Under the pieces are notes generated by a model, which worked only from the letters and a program-made list of their open reading frames with translations, did not search any database and had not been told where the DNA came from. Source: Undibacterium umbellatum (GTDB taxonomy: Bacteria; Pseudomonadota; Gammaproteobacteria; Burkholderiales; Burkholderiaceae_D). From it: DNA of 64,000 nucleotides. How positions within the stretch are numbered: the stretch's first letter is position 1; each line of letters starts with the position of its first letter. The stretch lies in the NCBI RefSeq assembly GCF_014284125.1, contig NZ_JACOFX010000017.1:62001-126000 (forward strand), written 5' to 3'. This document shows, one piece after another, positions 62,278 to 64,000 of this stretch. The position numbers were made by a program, and so were the translations under genes.

Positions 62278-63639
62278 ATGCACACTTATGACTATGATTT
62301 ATTCACGATAGGTGCTGGCTCTGGCGGTGTGCGGGCCAGCCGTTTTGCGGCACAGTATGGTGCACGCGTGGCGGTAGCCGAGGCAGGCCCGCTGGGTGGC
62401 ACTTGTGTGAATGCAGGTTGCATACCAAAAAAGCTGATGTCGTATGCCGCTCATTACCATAGCGACTTTGCCGACGCAGCCGGTTTCGGCTGGAGCATGG
62501 GTGAGCAACAGTTTGACTGGGCCACGCTGATCGCCAACAAGGACAAAGAAATCGCCAGGCTCAATGGTATCTATGGCCAGATCCTGACAAATGCCAAGGT
62601 CGATATCATCACTGGTCATGCCCAGATCGTCGATGCGCATACCGTCATCGTCAATGGCCAAAGCTATCGCGCCCAGCATATCCTGATCGCCACAGGCGGA
62701 CACCCAGTCAAGCCAGAATTGCCAGGCAGTGAACTGGGCATCACTTCGGATGAATTCTTTCACCTGCCTGCCCTGCCGCGCCGTGCCGTGGTGCAAGGCG
62801 GTGGCTATATTGCAGTCGAGCTGGCTTCCATCCTGAATGGCCTGGGCTGCCAGGTCACACTGGTACAACGTGGCACACAAATCTTGCGCAGCATGGATGC
62901 CGACCTGGGCCATTTCCTGATTGCAGAAATGCGCAAGAAAGGCATAGAGATCGCACTTGATACCAGCATCCTGTCCATCAACACGGAGGGCGACAACACG
63001 CAAAACAAACGCGTGGCACTCAGCGATGGCCGCACACTGGATAGCGACTGCGTGCTGTTTGCCACGGGCCGCAAACCCAATGTCAAAGACCTGGGCCTGG
63101 ACAACGCTGGCGTGCAGGTGCGCGAGAATGGTGCCATCATCGTCGATGAACACTTTGCCACCAATGTAGACAGCATCTACGCCATCGGCGACGTCATCGA
63201 CCGCTTGGCGCTGACCCCGGTTGCACTGGCCGAAGGCATGATCGTTGCCGCCAACCTGTTCCAGCATGGGCGCAAGCTGATGTCCTATGAAAACATCCCT
63301 ACTGCCGTATTCAGCCACCCCAATGTAGCTACCCTGGGCCTGACAGAAGCCAAGGCACGCGAAAAACATGTGCATGTGAAAATCTTCAAGAGTGAATTCA
63401 AGGCACTCAAACACACACTCTCAGGCTCGACCGAACGCTGTCTGATGAAGATGATCGTCGACGCCGACACCGACCGCGTACTGGGCATGCACATGGTAGG
63501 CGCAGACGCAGGCGAAATCATCCAGGGCTTCGCCGTCGCCATGCAATGCGGCGTGACCAAGGCACAAGTCGACGCCACCATAGGCGTACACCCGACAATT
63601 GCAGAAGAGTTTGTGACGATGAGGACGGCGGTGGTGTAG
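62278..63639 (+). CDS. gor: Glutathione-disulfide reductase
   Basis: A 453-residue flavoprotein disulfide reductase. FAD motif GAGSGGVRASR is at 12-22, the redox pair C43 and C48 in GGTCVNAGCIPKK, an NAD(P) motif VVQGGGYIAVELASIL near 175, and the C-terminal catalytic His438 in GVHPTIAEEF. Basic residues after the second Rossmann motif and the GCIPKKLM context fit glutathione reductase over lipoamide dehydrogenase. It keeps glutathione reduced with NADPH. AAGGA precedes the ATG. Confidence 0.92.
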   Translation: MHTYDYDLFTIGAGSGGVRASRFAAQYGARVAVAEAGPLGGTCVNAGCIPKKLMSYAAHYHSDFADAAGFGWSMGEQQFDWATLIANKDKEIARLNGIYGQILTNAKVDIITGHAQIVDAHTVIVNGQSYRAQHILIATGGHPVKPELPGSELGITSDEFFHLPALPRRAVVQGGGYIAVELASILNGLGCQVTLVQRGTQILRSMDADLGHFLIAEMRKKGIEIALDTSILSINTEGDNTQNKRVALSDGRTLDSDCVLFATGRKPNVKDLGLDNAGVQVRENGAIIVDEHFATNVDSIYAIGDVIDRLALTPVALAEGMIVAANLFQHGRKLMSYENIPTAVFSHPNVATLGLTEAKAREKHVHVKIFKSEFKALKHTLSGSTERCLMKMIVDADTDRVLGMHMVGADAGEIIQGFAVAMQCGVTKAQVDATIGVHPTIAEEFVTMRTAVV

Positions 63640-63877
63640 GTTTAAGAAGCGGCCCGGTGGATTCATCCGGGCTGCGAAATATTGTCAGGACTTTTTTGAC
63701 CGATGAGCTAACGGCATTTCTGATTTTAGGCAAACACGACTTACGCCGACACACCTTGATTCAAGAGTCGCAACGGTATTCTGAATGCAACCCTGTGGTG
63801 GCGTGGCAATGCCTCCGATTACCACGTTAAAGGAGCTACGCGCTCTGCAGAACGCGCAAATGAAAGGAAAGAAGTAA

Positions 63878-64000
63878 ATGAAATTATTTCTTCAAATGCT
63901 TATCTTGACTTGTCTGATACTGGGTGGCGGCAGCACAACTTGGGCTTCATCTTTACCAAGGTACCCAGAAGACGATTGGGAGGCTCTTTCAAAAATATTG
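63878..64000 (+). CDS. N-terminal part of an exported protein (cut by window edge)
   Basis: An ATG at 63878, after AAAGGAAAG, opens a frame to the end of the window. Its 41 codons give a signal peptide (MKLFLQMLILTCLILGGGS, ending TTWASS) and the start of a mature protein (LPRYPEDDWEALSKIL). Family unknown. The 238 bp between gor and this gene contain an imperfect GC-rich hairpin after gor (about 63650-63675, no U run) and no other gene. Confidence 0.6.
   Translation, partial: MKLFLQMLILTCLILGGGSTTWASSLPRYPEDDWEALSKIL

Noticed and set aside
62299-63414. 371-codon minus-strand frame opposite gor
   Set aside because: Antisense shadow of a clear glutathione reductase.

Overview
This window looks like chromosomal DNA of a betaproteobacterium in the order Burkholderiales, probably an Oxalobacteraceae member of the Undibacterium type. 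That placement is an inference from moderate GC, the many LysR regulator/target pairs, creBCD, and typical dispersed palindromes such as the GTAGGTTGGGC and AGGACTTACGCAAAA types; no rRNA marker is present. I found no tRNA, rRNA, CRISPR array or complete insertion sequence.

Layout. From 1 to 13 kb there is a patchwork of single metabolic genes, each next to a LysR regulator: EamA exporter, SnoaL-like protein, a degenerate metallo-beta-lactamase-fold protein, an exported agmatine-deiminase-like protein, SDR plus tautomerase, and a creatininase-family amidohydrolase. A piece of one LysR gene is duplicated at 8.46 kb. From 13.9 to 21.4 kb, on the minus strand, lies a three-gene retron operon: a large ARM/HEAT-repeat protein, a winged-helix/SWIM zinc-finger protein, and a reverse transcriptase with retron hallmarks. 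The gap before the reverse transcriptase folds like an msr-msd RNA. This matches the layout I recall for type XIII retrons. From 23.6 to 28.9 kb are the pseudouridine genes psuG/psuK and a coupled pair of AAA-type ATPases under a large palindromic operator, followed by a candidate small RNA and a collagen-like lipoprotein.

From 32 to 40.4 kb is a nucleoside uptake and breakdown operon: ribokinase behind a LacI-type operator, a BMP-type binding protein, ABC ATPase, two permeases, nucleoside hydrolase and a 2-oxoglutarate/Fe(II) oxygenase, ending in a strong terminator. A 103-bp MITE-like element sits inside it. Cytidine deaminase (45 kb) and psuGK extend the same theme: nucleosides are imported, split into base and ribose, and the ribose is phosphorylated. 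From 45.5 to 49.3 kb is creBCD. At 50-54.7 kb is a minus-strand cluster: gamma-glutamyl amidohydrolase, CPA2 antiporter, GCS2-like ligase and a MESH1-like ppGpp hydrolase. It is followed by an isochorismatase-family gene whose leader looks like a classical threonine attenuator with its own promoter and a 23-codon, threonine-rich peptide. The right end holds a Na+/H+ antiporter, an exported ankyrin-repeat protein, an EamA/LysR pair, a LprI-like protein, a dienelactone hydrolase and glutathione reductase.

The observations most worth following are the retron operon with its predicted RNA and membrane-tailed reverse transcriptase, the threonine-type attenuator, and the palindrome-controlled ATPase pair.
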